DNA of 64,000 nt. Source: Candidatus Micrarchaeota archaeon (GTDB lineage: Archaea; Micrarchaeota; Micrarchaeia; Micrarchaeales; Micrarchaeaceae). Of this stretch, positions 15,401 to 24,298 are shown piece by piece. Each line of letters begins with the position of its first letter. The first letter of the stretch is position 1. Location of the stretch: the NCBI GenBank assembly GCA_028866575.1, contig JAGWHU010000002.1, positions 99,673-163,672 on the forward strand, given 5' to 3'. Below the pieces are notes generated by a model, which did not search any database, had not been told where the DNA came from, and worked only from the letters and a program-made list of their open reading frames with translations. A program made the position numbers and the translations under genes.

Positions 15401-17656
15401 GCGCTCCTTCTTCTGCTTCGGCTTCACCCTCAATGTGAATGTGAACGTGCTGCCATTGCCGAGCTCCGACCTGCTGCATGCGATCTTGCCCCCGTGTAGC
15501 ATCACTATCTGCTTTGTTATGGACAATCCAAGCCCTGTTCCTGACGCCTCCTGCTTCAGCAGGCCTTTCTTCGGGGCCTCGTAGAAGTTCTTGAACAGCT
15601 TGTGCCTGTCCTCCTCGCTTATGCCTATGCCGGTGTCCTCCACGTCGCACTGTATCATGCTCTTGCTCTTCCTTTTTATGGATACGCTTATCCTGCCCTC
15701 ATTGGTGAATTTTATCGCGTTGTTTATCAGGTTGGTGAACGCCTGCACCAGCCTGCTGGGATCCGCCATTATCTTTGGCACGTCGTCCTCTACTTTCCAT
15801 GCGAACTTGAGGCCCTTCTCCCTTGCCATCGGGGATTCCATCAGCGCCTGTATCGTAGGGTTGCTTCCGAGCTCCTTCATGTCTACCTCCCTTATCTCCA
15901 GCTTCATCTTCTTGGATTCCAGCTTCGCGGCGTCAAGCACCTGCTGTATTATGAACATCAGCCTGTCGCCCTCCTCCATTATCGTTGCTAGGCAGTCCAG
16001 CTGCTCCTTGTTGAGGCTCCCGAACTCACCGCTGTAGAGCAGCTTGGAGAAACCCTTTATGTTGGTGAGAGGTGTCTTGAGCTCGTGGGATATGTTGTGT
16101 ATGAACTGGGATTTCAGCCCGCTGGTAGCCTCAAGGCGCTGTATCCTGCTCTCGGCCTTGGCGATTGCCTCCTTGTAGTCGCGCAGCTTCCTCTTGGTCT
16201 CCAGCTCCTTTATGACTATTATGTAGTCTGCTACATCCGTACCGCTGAAGAGCCTTATCGAGTGCGTTGCATCAGTTACCATGTCGCTGCCGTCGGCGTT
16301 CTTGCCCTTGCTCAATAGGGTGACATATGAGTTGTCTATCTTCCCGCCGTTCCTGACGTAGGTTATGTCCCTGTCGAATATCGACTGGTCGGAATAGATG
16401 CTCCTGAGCTCCCTGCCTATCAGCTCGCTCCTCGAATATCCCAGCACGTTCTCAGCTGGCATGTTGCAGTCCTTCACGTACCCGAGCGCGTCCATGGTTA
16501 TCACCGCGTCGGAAGTGCCCTTTATGAAGTCGTTGAATGCGTTGCTTATGCTTTCCGCATACCCTTCGGAAGTTGCGTCGGAAAGAAGCATTAGGTAGCC
16601 GTTGGCCCATTTGGAGAGCACGAAGCGCAGGTGCGAAGGTATGCCTGTCGCAGAGACCAGATCTATGGAGCCGTGCAGCCTTTCGGAGGAGGCGTTCTTC
16701 TCCAGGAGCTCCTTCAGCTCCCCCCTCCTCTTCTCCGTGGTGAGCTCTGTCAGCGTCTTGCCGATTATGAGATTCTTGTCGTAGCCTATCGCCTTCTTTA
16801 TGCTGTCGGTGGCGCTGCGCACCTCTAGATTGCCGTCAAGGTAGAGCGCGCTGACGTAGGATTCGTTGTCCATCGACTGCTCCATCAGCGCGAGCCTCTT
16901 CAGCTCCGTCACGTCCCTGAGCGATATATCCGCCAGCCTGTCCCCTATCATTCCCACTGACAGGGAATAGTACCTCGTCCTTCCCCCCTTTTCAAGCTGT
17001 ATTATGGTTCCCCTGCTCTTGGAGAGCGTTGCCAGCTTTGCGAAGTCCAGGCCTATCGCGTTCTCTATGCGGCGCCCCTCAGGGCTTTTCTGGTCCAGGA
17101 TCTCCTTGCGCGCCGCATCGTTGGACTTGACTATCTTCCCGTCGTTAGATACAAGCAGCTGCGACTCGGCCACGCTGAACGCGCTGTTGAAATAGCTTGC
17201 GAGCCTTATGCTGCGCTCGCTCTCGGATTTGTACAGCATGGTTATGCCTGCAAGGTAGGCGCCAAAGGATGCGCCGTTAAGCAGCAGCTCGCTGAACTTG
17301 TTTTCCGAAGTGGAGAGCATCTCCACCATTGATACGACATTCCCGTCGACCACTATAGGTATAACCGCGCAGCTCCTGAACCCGCGGTTCTTGTAGCCTA
17401 TGAGCTCCTGGAAGGAGGAATACTCGCTGAGCTGGTTGTCCACGTAAGGCTTCTTTGTGTTGTAGACATAGCCGAAGAGCTCGCTGTCCGGGTTCTTTTC
17501 CCTTGACGTGGGTAATATCGTTACCTTCTCTACCCCGAAGAACTCCCCTATCATTCTCGCGAAGCGCCTGTCGGAGCCCTCCTCGATGGAGGCGCTGTTC
17601 GCTGCGGATATTATGCCCTGAAGCATCTTGCTTATTAGGAAGTTCTCCTGCTGCAT
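15368..17656 (-). CDS. Soluble PAS sensor histidine kinase
   Basis: 762 residues without a membrane helix. A GAF-like region (about 20-160) is followed by two or three PAS-like modules (to about 490), a coiled linker, then the dimerisation box HNISHELKTPLTNIKGF (His near 520). The ATP-binding domain has an N box NLINNAIKF, DTGIGI, a G2 box GTGLGLSITK and a C-terminal FTFTLRV. Autophosphorylation and transfer to a REC domain are expected; the signal is unknown. Cytoplasmic location suggests redox, gas or small-molecule sensing. Confidence 0.9.
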   Translation of the reverse strand: MQQENFLISKMLQGIISAANSASIEEGSDRRFARMIGEFFGVEKVTILPTSREKNPDSELFGYVYNTKKPYVDNQLSEYSSFQELIGYKNRGFRSCAVIPIVVDGNVVSMVEMLSTSENKFSELLLNGASFGAYLAGITMLYKSESERSIRLASYFNSAFSVAESQLLVSNDGKIVKSNDAARKEILDQKSPEGRRIENAIGLDFAKLATLSKSRGTIIQLEKGGRTRYYSLSVGMIGDRLADISLRDVTELKRLALMEQSMDNESYVSALYLDGNLEVRSATDSIKKAIGYDKNLIIGKTLTELTTEKRRGELKELLEKNASSERLHGSIDLVSATGIPSHLRFVLSKWANGYLMLLSDATSEGYAESISNAFNDFIKGTSDAVITMDALGYVKDCNMPAENVLGYSRSELIGRELRSIYSDQSIFDRDITYVRNGGKIDNSYVTLLSKGKNADGSDMVTDATHSIRLFSGTDVADYIIVIKELETKRKLRDYKEAIAKAESRIQRLEATSGLKSQFIHNISHELKTPLTNIKGFSKLLYSGEFGSLNKEQLDCLATIMEEGDRLMFIIQQVLDAAKLESKKMKLEIREVDMKELGSNPTIQALMESPMAREKGLKFAWKVEDDVPKIMADPSRLVQAFTNLINNAIKFTNEGRISVSIKRKSKSMIQCDVEDTGIGISEEDRHKLFKNFYEAPKKGLLKQEASGTGLGLSITKQIVMLHGGKIACSRSELGNGSTFTFTLRVKPKQKKERSNVNAAGSVS

Positions 17657-17773
17657 GGGTTCTCACTTTCCGAGGCAAGGATTTTCCTTGGATATATGAA
17701 AATGGATTTCGTTATAGATATATGCAGGAAGATTATTTAAAGATTCATTGCGTTCTTAATATGGGTTGTGGAT

Positions 17774-18157
17774 ATGAGAAGCGTAAGGGGCCTTATAGTA
17801 AGGGCATCAAGGGACTTTGAGCTGGCCAAGGGTTACAAGCAGATCAGGGAATACGTTACTGCAACGCTGCTCTACACGAAATCCATAGAGGAGGCACTGA
17901 GGGCGCTCTTCATAAGCAGGACAAGGAGGGTGCCGCCCAAGGACGCGTCGATAACCTATCTCGCGAGGGGAGCTGGTGTTCCCGAGGAGGTATCGGTTTA
18001 CATCGCATCGATGGAGGAGAGGGATGCGACAGAGGATCCTTCAGACCTTAACGGGATAGAGGGCAAGGAGGGATTCGGCTCCGAGGAGAATGCGTTCTTC
18101 ATGGACGGGCTTGCGCAGAGGCTTCTGGATTACGTGTATGCATACAGGAGGATCTGA
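17774..18157 (+). CDS. Small helical protein, possibly HEPN-like
   Basis: 127 residues, all-helical. A Tyr/Arg-rich N-terminal half (RASRDFELAKGYKQIREYVT, then SIEEALRALFISRTRR) resembles HEPN-type helical bundles, but the RxxxxH motif is not present. I chose ATG 17774; a GTG at 17768 is possible. It is divergent from the histidine kinase, with a TATA-like GATTATTTAAAG at about 17733. Function unknown. Confidence 0.6.
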   Translation: MRSVRGLIVRASRDFELAKGYKQIREYVTATLLYTKSIEEALRALFISRTRRVPPKDASITYLARGAGVPEEVSVYIASMEERDATEDPSDLNGIEGKEGFGSEENAFFMDGLAQRLLDYVYAYRRI

Positions 18158-18232
18158 GATCTGATGTAACGCCGTTGCAAATGCCAGGGTGCAATGTATA
18201 AAAGGGTTAGTCCCGATTATAGTTGCGATTAG

Positions 18233-18892
18233 ATGCAGGTAAGGGAGCTGTTCAGCGGAATATACATGATAGACAACAGGCTTGCCACTGCAAACCTTGC
18301 AAGGGGTAAGAAGACGTACGGCGAGGATCTTATCACGGAGAACAGGACGGAGTACAGGTCCTGGAACCCGTACAGGAGCAAGCTTTCAGCTGCGATACTC
18401 AACGGCATCAAGAACGTCAAGATAGAAAGGGGGAGCAGCGTACTCTACCTCGGGGCAGCGACCGGGACAACAGTCAGCCACGTGAGCGACATAGTGGGAG
18501 CGTATGGAAGGGTGTACGCCGTGGAGCTCTCCGAGAGAAACGTGAGGAACCTGATAGCCCTTTGCGAGTCCAGGAGGAACATAATACCTATACTCTCGGA
18601 TGCGAGGTACATAGAGGGCTACAGCGGCTCCGTTGACCTATGCGACGTCATTTACCAGGACATATCCGCAAGGAGGCAGGCTGAGATACTGTTGGCGAAC
18701 AGCAGCATGCTCAAGAGGGGCGGCTACGCCTACTTCGTGATAAAATCGCAGAGCATAGACATATCTAAAAGCCCTAAGGACGTATATAGGAATGAGCTTG
18801 CACTGCTCAAGGAGGGATTTGAGCTTGTTGAGCAGGTGAGCCTTGAGCCGTATGACAGCATGCACCTCTTCGTTGTGCTGAGGAAGCTGTAA
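18233..18892 (+). CDS. flpA: Fibrillarin-like rRNA/tRNA 2'-O-methyltransferase
   Basis: 219 residues, the usual length of archaeal fibrillarin. Signatures are RTEYRSWNPYRSKLSAAILNG, the SAM-binding VLYLGAATGTTVSHVSDIVG, YAVELS, VIYQDI, and FVIKSQSID near the C-terminus. It is the methyltransferase of box C/D sRNPs and should work with L7Ae and Nop5. No Nop5 gene is adjacent here, unlike many archaea. The start codon follows a TATA-like TATAAAAGG at about 18197. Confidence 0.95.
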   Translation: MQVRELFSGIYMIDNRLATANLARGKKTYGEDLITENRTEYRSWNPYRSKLSAAILNGIKNVKIERGSSVLYLGAATGTTVSHVSDIVGAYGRVYAVELSERNVRNLIALCESRRNIIPILSDARYIEGYSGSVDLCDVIYQDISARRQAEILLANSSMLKRGGYAYFVIKSQSIDISKSPKDVYRNELALLKEGFELVEQVSLEPYDSMHLFVVLRKL

Positions 18893-18903
18893 CCGTTGAT
18901 TGG

Positions 18904-19743
18904 ATGAACGCGCAAGATTACATTTCGAGGCTGAAGGGATTTGACGGATCCGCGCTGCTCCTGTGCGAGCATTGCGGCGCTGAGACCCCGGCAAAAGGCA
19001 CCTCGGGAATATGCTCCAACTGCGAAAGCATGATATTCACCAGCAGGAAGATGCTCCAGGCGAGGGACCACATGCTTCTGGACGCGCTTGACAGGATAAA
19101 CAGCAGCATGGGCAACTCTGAATACGAGAACGCGACAAAGATATACGAGGGCCTGATTGCGGAGAGGAAGGATCCTGCGCTTATGTATGCAGCGGCAATA
19201 GCCTACCTTAGGCATTCCAACTACGAGATTTCCCAGATAGGATACGCAAAGCCAGGATTCATGGAGGAGAATTCGGCGCACAGGGACAGGGCGTCCAAGC
19301 TCGTGTCAAGCGCCAAGAGGCTTCTTGCCAGGCTGATAAGGATAACTACAAATGACATGTCGAGCGGCAACGAGGCCCAGAACGTCGCGTATACCAGGTT
19401 CCTTGCGCAGATAAAGATGGGATCACTGAGGGGCGCCAAGCATAGCATGGGCATGCTGCAGAAAACGGACAGGGACTGCGTTTACGAATATGCGGGTATC
19501 GTGTATGATTCCCACACCGGAAAATACGAAGGCATAGTCAAGGCGGCAGAGAGCCTGATGCTGAAGGAGAATTTCCCGATAAACACCTTCTACTATCTCG
19601 GGTTCGCGCTCTTCAAGAAGGGAAATGCAAAAGACGCGAAATCGGTGCTGCAGGAGCTTGCGAAGCGCATCAAGAACGGCAACCTTGACGCGCTCATTTT
19701 CGAGGTAGACTACCAGCTGAACGCGATTACGGGCATACTCTGA
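18904..19743 (+). CDS. Zinc-ribbon protein with helical (TPR-like) repeats
   Basis: 279 residues. The N-terminal zinc ribbon is CEHCG...CSNCE (about 22-42). The rest is helical with pairs such as ALMYAAAIAYLRH and NTFYYLGFALFKKGNAKDA that look like TPR repeats. It starts 11 bp after fibrillarin on the same strand, so co-transcription is likely, and an RNA or protein-assembly role is plausible but unproven. Confidence 0.7.
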   Translation: MNAQDYISRLKGFDGSALLLCEHCGAETPAKGTSGICSNCESMIFTSRKMLQARDHMLLDALDRINSSMGNSEYENATKIYEGLIAERKDPALMYAAAIAYLRHSNYEISQIGYAKPGFMEENSAHRDRASKLVSSAKRLLARLIRITTNDMSSGNEAQNVAYTRFLAQIKMGSLRGAKHSMGMLQKTDRDCVYEYAGIVYDSHTGKYEGIVKAAESLMLKENFPINTFYYLGFALFKKGNAKDAKSVLQELAKRIKNGNLDALIFEVDYQLNAITGIL

Positions 19744-19752
19744 AAACTGCAG

Positions 19753-21468
19753 CTACTTGGATATGAATATGAACTGCATCCTCTCCTTGTCGTCAAGTAT
19801 GCAGAACCCGAACCTCTCCAGCTGAACTATCTCCCTTTCCCTTAGGCTTGAGGCGTAGGATTCTATGTAGCCCTCGTTTACCCTCAGGCTGTCCTTCCTG
19901 AATCTGCCCTCATCGTCAAGCGGCGCATCCGGCACGAGTATCCTGCACTTCAGGTAATTGCCGTCGCATACCCACTGCACCCTCCTTTCAGGCTCCCTGT
20001 CGGTAATCTCGCCTTTCAGCGAGTCGTCCTCCCTTGAAACGCTTACGCTGAACAGCTCCTTGAGGCGAAGTATGTCTCCATCTTTAACGGATGATGCATC
20101 ATCGCCGCTTATGTAGAGGCTGTTCCTTACGGTGTATTTCCTGGCGCCCATGTCGATGGAGGGGTGCAGCCTTATCTCGACATCTCGCTGCATCAGGCCC
20201 TTGACCTCAAGGTCCACGGGCGCGGGCACATAGTACAGGCGCCTGGCCTCCCCGTCTATGATCCTCTTGTTGCAGGACATTAGGGAGCCGATGTCCACAA
20301 CGCTGTCTGTTATGCTCATCCCGAATCCCAGCACGAATTCCTTTATGGCGCTTGGCCTGACGCCCCTCCTCCTCAACGCCGCGATTGTGACCAGCCTTGG
20401 ATCGTCGAAACCGCTTAGCAGGCCATCGCTCACGAGCGCGCGTATCTCCCGCTTCTGGCGCGGCTGCCCCTTTATCGATATCCTGCCGTGAAGGTGCATG
20501 CTTGGCCTCCTCATTTGCAGGTAATCAAGCACCATGTCGTAGAGCGCGCCCCTCAATTCGTATTCCTTGGTCCTTATGGCATCGGTAACCCCGAACATGG
20601 AATCGTTTATGGGCGTGTTGAAGTCGTACGTTGGCCAGACTACGTATTTCGTGCCCTGCCTGTAATGCGCATGCTTCTTAACGCGCATTATTGTGGGATC
20701 CCTAAGCGCGGTGTTCTGCGACTTCATATCGCCCTTTATCCTTAGCACTATCCTTTCCTCGTCGTAGCGGTTCTGCAGCATGGATTCGAACTTCTCCGAG
20801 TTTTCTTCCGGGCCCGCATTCCTGTGCGCGCATTCCTTGCCCTCAAACCTGTCCGATTTTATCGTTTCGCCGGCGCATTCGCATGCGTATGCCTTTCCCA
20901 GCTTTATGAGCTTCCTTGCGCATTCGTATATCGCTTCCATGTTGTCGCTGGCGTAATACTCCTTGTCGAACTTTATGCCAAGCCATTCAAGGTCGCTTTT
21001 TGCCGCATCGACGAATTCCTGCTTCTCCTTTTCGGGGTTTGTGTCGTCAAAATATAGGAATGCCTTGCCATCGTATATCCTTGCGAACTCCTTGGCCAGG
21101 AAGGCAGCGCTCGCATGCCCTATGTGCAGGTAGCCGCTGGGCTCCGGGGCGAACCTTGTGGAGAAGCTGCCCCTTGCAGCTCCGTCCAGCTCCATCCTGG
21201 GCTTCGAGGTTGCCTCCACTTTCATCTCGTACTGCCTCTCGAATTCGGCCTCGTAAGCGGAATACTCCCTGCCAAGCTCCTCCTTCGAAAGCGAGTTTAT
21301 TTCATCGACGACCCTTTTCGCTTCAAGCTTCAGCTCGTTCACGCTTTCCTTCGGCACCGACCTGGCGACCTTGGCGAGCACGTTCTCGACGCGCGCCTTG
21401 CCGTAATCCATTGCGTTCTTTATCGCGTACTTCCTGAGTTCGCTTATTATTTCTTTTTTTAGGGCCAT
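19753..21468 (-). CDS. gltX: Glutamyl-tRNA synthetase (archaeal type)
   Basis: 571 residues. Class I motif FAPEPSGYLHIGHA (HIGH at about 116-119), YFDDTNPEKE, and the GluRS/GlnRS block GFDDPRLVTIAALRRRGV. The all-beta anticodon-binding domain follows. It charges tRNA-Glu, and in archaea often also tRNA-Gln for GatDE amidation. The KMSKS-equivalent region reads SIKGQPRQKREI, with RQKR where SKR is usual. Convergent with the zinc-ribbon gene; the gap is 9 bp. Confidence 0.93.
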   Translation of the reverse strand: MALKKEIISELRKYAIKNAMDYGKARVENVLAKVARSVPKESVNELKLEAKRVVDEINSLSKEELGREYSAYEAEFERQYEMKVEATSKPRMELDGAARGSFSTRFAPEPSGYLHIGHASAAFLAKEFARIYDGKAFLYFDDTNPEKEKQEFVDAAKSDLEWLGIKFDKEYYASDNMEAIYECARKLIKLGKAYACECAGETIKSDRFEGKECAHRNAGPEENSEKFESMLQNRYDEERIVLRIKGDMKSQNTALRDPTIMRVKKHAHYRQGTKYVVWPTYDFNTPINDSMFGVTDAIRTKEYELRGALYDMVLDYLQMRRPSMHLHGRISIKGQPRQKREIRALVSDGLLSGFDDPRLVTIAALRRRGVRPSAIKEFVLGFGMSITDSVVDIGSLMSCNKRIIDGEARRLYYVPAPVDLEVKGLMQRDVEIRLHPSIDMGARKYTVRNSLYISGDDASSVKDGDILRLKELFSVSVSREDDSLKGEITDREPERRVQWVCDGNYLKCRILVPDAPLDDEGRFRKDSLRVNEGYIESYASSLREREIVQLERFGFCILDDKERMQFIFISK

Positions 21469-21476
21469 CGGATCAA

Positions 21477-22223
21477 CTAGCCCGAATTGTTAGCATTTGG
21501 AATGCTGTTTGAAGGTGTTGAGTTGGTTGTATTTGTTTTTGAGATGCTGTTTGCAACTGTCGTTGTTGCGGTTGAGGATGTTGGCGCGGTTGAATTGGCG
21601 CTGCTGTTGGATGCCGAGCCGTTTGACGAGCCCAGGCTGACCCTGAACTGGTTGTTGTACACGCTCCCGTTCCTTAGTAGGAGGGCGGATATCCCCACGC
21701 TTATCGTGGAGTTCAGGGGCACCACGCTGGCCATATAAACGGAGTAATTGCTTATAGGCACGTAAACGCCTATCGGTGCGTTGTTGTAGTGTAGCTGCAC
21801 GCTGCTGGGAAGCCTTATGTAAGCGTTGGAGCCGACCCTTGCGGTGCCGTTGCCCAGGTCTTTGTAAAGCCATTGCTGGAGAGCGTAGGCCGACATGTTG
21901 GAATTGAGTATCAGCTGGAAGGTGCCGTTCGTCTCTATGTAGTTCTGCACGCTTCCGGTGGATTCCAGCTGCGAGACCGCGTCCGCAAGCCTGCTTTTTG
22001 AGGAATTCGTCGCGTTGACTGGCGACACGTATGCTACGCTGCCGTATTCGTACACTATCGCGTTGGAGTCGCCAGTGGCGAATACAGTCGCCTGGGACTT
22101 GATCGTGGTCGTGGTGCTGCTTGCGCCGCCGTTGTTGCTGAATGCAGCGTATGATGTCAGGAATATAACAGCAACAAAAACTGATCCTAGGAAGAATATG
22201 AGTTTCTTCTTGTTCGCGTCCAT
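21477..22223 (-). CDS. Membrane-anchored protein with Ser/Thr/Asn-rich C-terminal tail
   Basis: 248 residues from ATG 22223 (MDANKKKL). One N-terminal transmembrane helix (about 8-28), a short Ser/Thr linker, a compact alpha/beta ectodomain rich in Asn sequons, then a 50-residue Ser/Thr/Asn tail. Secreted or surface-exposed; not recognised. A start at 22259 would put 12 extra residues before the helix and is less likely. It lies 8 bp upstream of gltX on the same strand. Confidence 0.65.
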   Translation of the reverse strand: MDANKKKLIFFLGSVFVAVIFLTSYAAFSNNGGASSTTTTIKSQATVFATGDSNAIVYEYGSVAYVSPVNATNSSKSRLADAVSQLESTGSVQNYIETNGTFQLILNSNMSAYALQQWLYKDLGNGTARVGSNAYIRLPSSVQLHYNNAPIGVYVPISNYSVYMASVVPLNSTISVGISALLLRNGSVYNNQFRVSLGSSNGSASNSSANSTAPTSSTATTTVANSISKTNTTNSTPSNSIPNANNSG

Positions 22224-22332
22224 TGATACACCGTGTAATGCCAACGATAATTTATGCATTCGGATTGCTCCATTACGTCAAAAGTATTTTATTCATATAA
22301 TATAAAGTTATTTTGCCTTGAGGGGTAATATT

Positions 22333-23055
22333 ATGGTATTTAAAGACGGCGACTTTTTAGAAGTGGAATACAGCGCATGGACAGCTGCGGACGACAACCT
22401 GATAGCTACTACTGACGAGAAGAAGGCCAAGGAGGGCGGAATATACGACGGCCACACGCGATACGGGCCGGTGCTCGTGGTGCTGGGCTCAAACAGCGTG
22501 ATAAAGGGCCTTGACAGGGAGCTCAGGTCAGCAGGCATGAACGAGGCGAAGAAGATGACGTTCAAGCCGGCGGATGCCTTCGGTGAGAGGGAGCTTGACC
22601 TTATAAGGGTAATGCCCATAGCGGAATTCAGGAAGCGCGACATAGACCCGTACCCAGGGCTTGAGGTCAACATAGACAACGCCGTTGCAATCGTGAAGAG
22701 CGTGAACTCCGGAAGGGTGACTGTTGACCTGAATCACCGCTATGCGGGACAGGACGTGACCTACGAGATAAAGGTGACAAAGCACCTCACCTCAGAAGTT
22801 GAGATGATAAACGCGCTTGGCAAGACGTACAGCGTCGAGCCCAGCAAAGCTGAGGTAAAAGGCAAGACAATAAGCATAGGCTTCAACGATGCGGTAAAGA
22901 AGAATTCCGACTATTTCGTCGGCAGGGCAAACCTGATAGCATCGCTATTCACATACTTCAAGGAAATTGAAAGGATAGAGGTAAGCGAGGAATACCTGAG
23001 GCCCAAGCAGGACGATGTCAAGGCGGAAGGCGACAAGCAGCCAGCTGAAAAGTAA
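22333..23055 (+). CDS. FKBP-type peptidyl-prolyl isomerase (SlyD-like)
   Basis: 240 residues from ATG 22333 (MVFKDGDFLEVEY). The FKBP fold is recognisable: GPVLVVLGSNSVIKGLDREL, then an IF-domain insertion (KMTFKPADAFGERE, typical of SlyD), and DLNHRYAGQDVTYEIKV near the end of the catalytic part. A further 90-residue C-terminal domain follows, as in long archaeal FKBPs. Cytoplasmic folding helper and chaperone. Confidence 0.88.
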   Translation: MVFKDGDFLEVEYSAWTAADDNLIATTDEKKAKEGGIYDGHTRYGPVLVVLGSNSVIKGLDRELRSAGMNEAKKMTFKPADAFGERELDLIRVMPIAEFRKRDIDPYPGLEVNIDNAVAIVKSVNSGRVTVDLNHRYAGQDVTYEIKVTKHLTSEVEMINALGKTYSVEPSKAEVKGKTISIGFNDAVKKNSDYFVGRANLIASLFTYFKEIERIEVSEEYLRPKQDDVKAEGDKQPAEK

Positions 23056-23114
23056 AAGGCTGAAGAAAATGTTTATATATTATGGCGTTCGTTAGTCTAT
23101 CTATTCAACCAGTG

Positions 23115-23345
23115 ATGTCAATGTCTAGCACATCCAGTATCGCATACCGATACATACCCAGGAAGGGCGCAACAAAGAGGGAGATAAACAGGGAGATCAG
23201 GCACGAGAGCAGGAGCATAACTGCGGTTTTGAGGGGCAAGAAAAGCCTTGAGCTTCTGGAGGTCCCGGAGAACTTGGACTCTGCGGTTTTTATGGGAAGC
23301 CCGTTAAAGACAAAAGCGCACAGCATGCTAAGGAGCAGCTATTGA
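23115..23345 (+). CDS. Small basic protein, unknown
   Basis: About 76 residues from ATG 23115. Rich in Arg, Lys and Ser (YRYIPRKGATKREINREIRH), no membrane segment and no Cys pairs. A TATA-like TTTATATATT at about 23070 places the transcript start just before this ATG rather than at the earlier ATG 23082. Probably nucleic-acid binding or ribosome-associated from composition alone. Confidence 0.55.
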   Translation: MSMSSTSSIAYRYIPRKGATKREINREIRHESRSITAVLRGKKSLELLEVPENLDSAVFMGSPLKTKAHSMLRSSY

Positions 23346-23370
23346 GCCGAATATCTTTTTCTTTTTTTCT

Positions 23371-24069
23371 TTGTTTTATTCCCAACATTGTACGAGTGAT
23401 AAAACGGCCACGATAGACATATTGAGGTTTTACAACAGGGCAGAGCACAACGCGCTGAAGTTGAGGGCCTCGGAGGACAGGAGCGTAGGGCAGATGCTGC
23501 TCCTCGACATAGCAAGCTCCTCCTATATAGCGGGAGGATACTTCCAATACGAAAATGCGCTGAAGCCGGTAAGCGAGGCGTACAGCATAAAGGACATAGA
23601 GGATTTCTACAGGAGGATAGGGCCGGTGCAGAACGGCGGAGCCCTGGGCGAGTTCCTTTCCGCGGCGATAAACCTGAAAATAAGGGAAAGGCAATCGGTG
23701 GTGCTTGACAACAAGGGCATCAAGCTCCATGGGATAGGCCTGTTCCAGGAGCGCGGCGCAATAATAATACCGAACGACGTAGGATCCAGCGTGGCGCAAT
23801 GCATGAGAGGTGGCAGCATACTTATCAGGGGCAATGCGGAATACGACCTTGGAATATACGGCTCAGGGGGCGAGGTCGTGCTCTTCGGCAATTCCAAGTC
23901 AAGGGCGGGATACGGAATAAGCGGGATCAACCTTTTCATAATAGGCAATTCAGGGGAAATGCTCGGGGAGAACTCCCTATCAAATTCGATCATAACCGTA
24001 ACAGGATCCTACGGCAGGGCGGACAGCTGCTGCGCGATGATAAGGACGGAGCTGCCGCTGCCACGCTGA
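23371..24069 (+). CDS. Stand-alone GXGXG-type beta-helix protein
   Basis: About 232 residues; the first usable start is TTG 23371 but the true start is unclear. The C-terminal half has repeated G-x-G patterns (GGSILIRGNAEYDLG, GIYGSGGEVVLFGN, AGYGISGINLFIIGNSG) like the right-handed helix of glutamate synthase GltB and formylmethanofuran dehydrogenase FwdC. No glutamate synthase or Fwd genes are nearby, so it is a stand-alone copy with unknown role. The N-terminal half is helical. Confidence 0.6.
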   Translation: MFYSQHCTSDKTATIDILRFYNRAEHNALKLRASEDRSVGQMLLLDIASSSYIAGGYFQYENALKPVSEAYSIKDIEDFYRRIGPVQNGGALGEFLSAAINLKIRERQSVVLDNKGIKLHGIGLFQERGAIIIPNDVGSSVAQCMRGGSILIRGNAEYDLGIYGSGGEVVLFGNSKSRAGYGISGINLFIIGNSGEMLGENSLSNSIITVTGSYGRADSCCAMIRTELPLPR

Positions 24070-24090
24070 AATTGTAAAACAGCCTCGGAT

Positions 24091-24282
24091 TCAGGACTTT
24101 ATGTTTATGGCATATGTGCTGTTAAGCTTCACTCCGAGGAGCTTGGCTATTGACGACTTCTCCGCGTTTATTATTATCGCGTAGCCGCTCCACTTTGTGG
24201 TAAGGTCCCTTGAGCTGCAGCTGGGGCACACGTCCCCGTGGCTTATTACGAGCCTGCAATTCCTGCATGCCTTCTCTTCCAT
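24091..24282 (-). CDS. spt4: Transcription elongation factor Spt4 (RpoE2)
   Basis: 63 residues, the normal size. Zinc-binding ACRNC...CPSC, then the Spt4 signature LTTKWSGYAIIINAEKSSIA and a YAINI end. It pairs with Spt5/NusG to stabilise elongating RNA polymerase. It is 16 bp downstream of rpo7, the classical archaeal order. Confidence 0.93.
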   Translation of the reverse strand: MEEKACRNCRLVISHGDVCPSCSSRDLTTKWSGYAIIINAEKSSIAKLLGVKLNSTYAINIKS

Positions 24283-24298
24283 GTTTTCATCTCATTTG

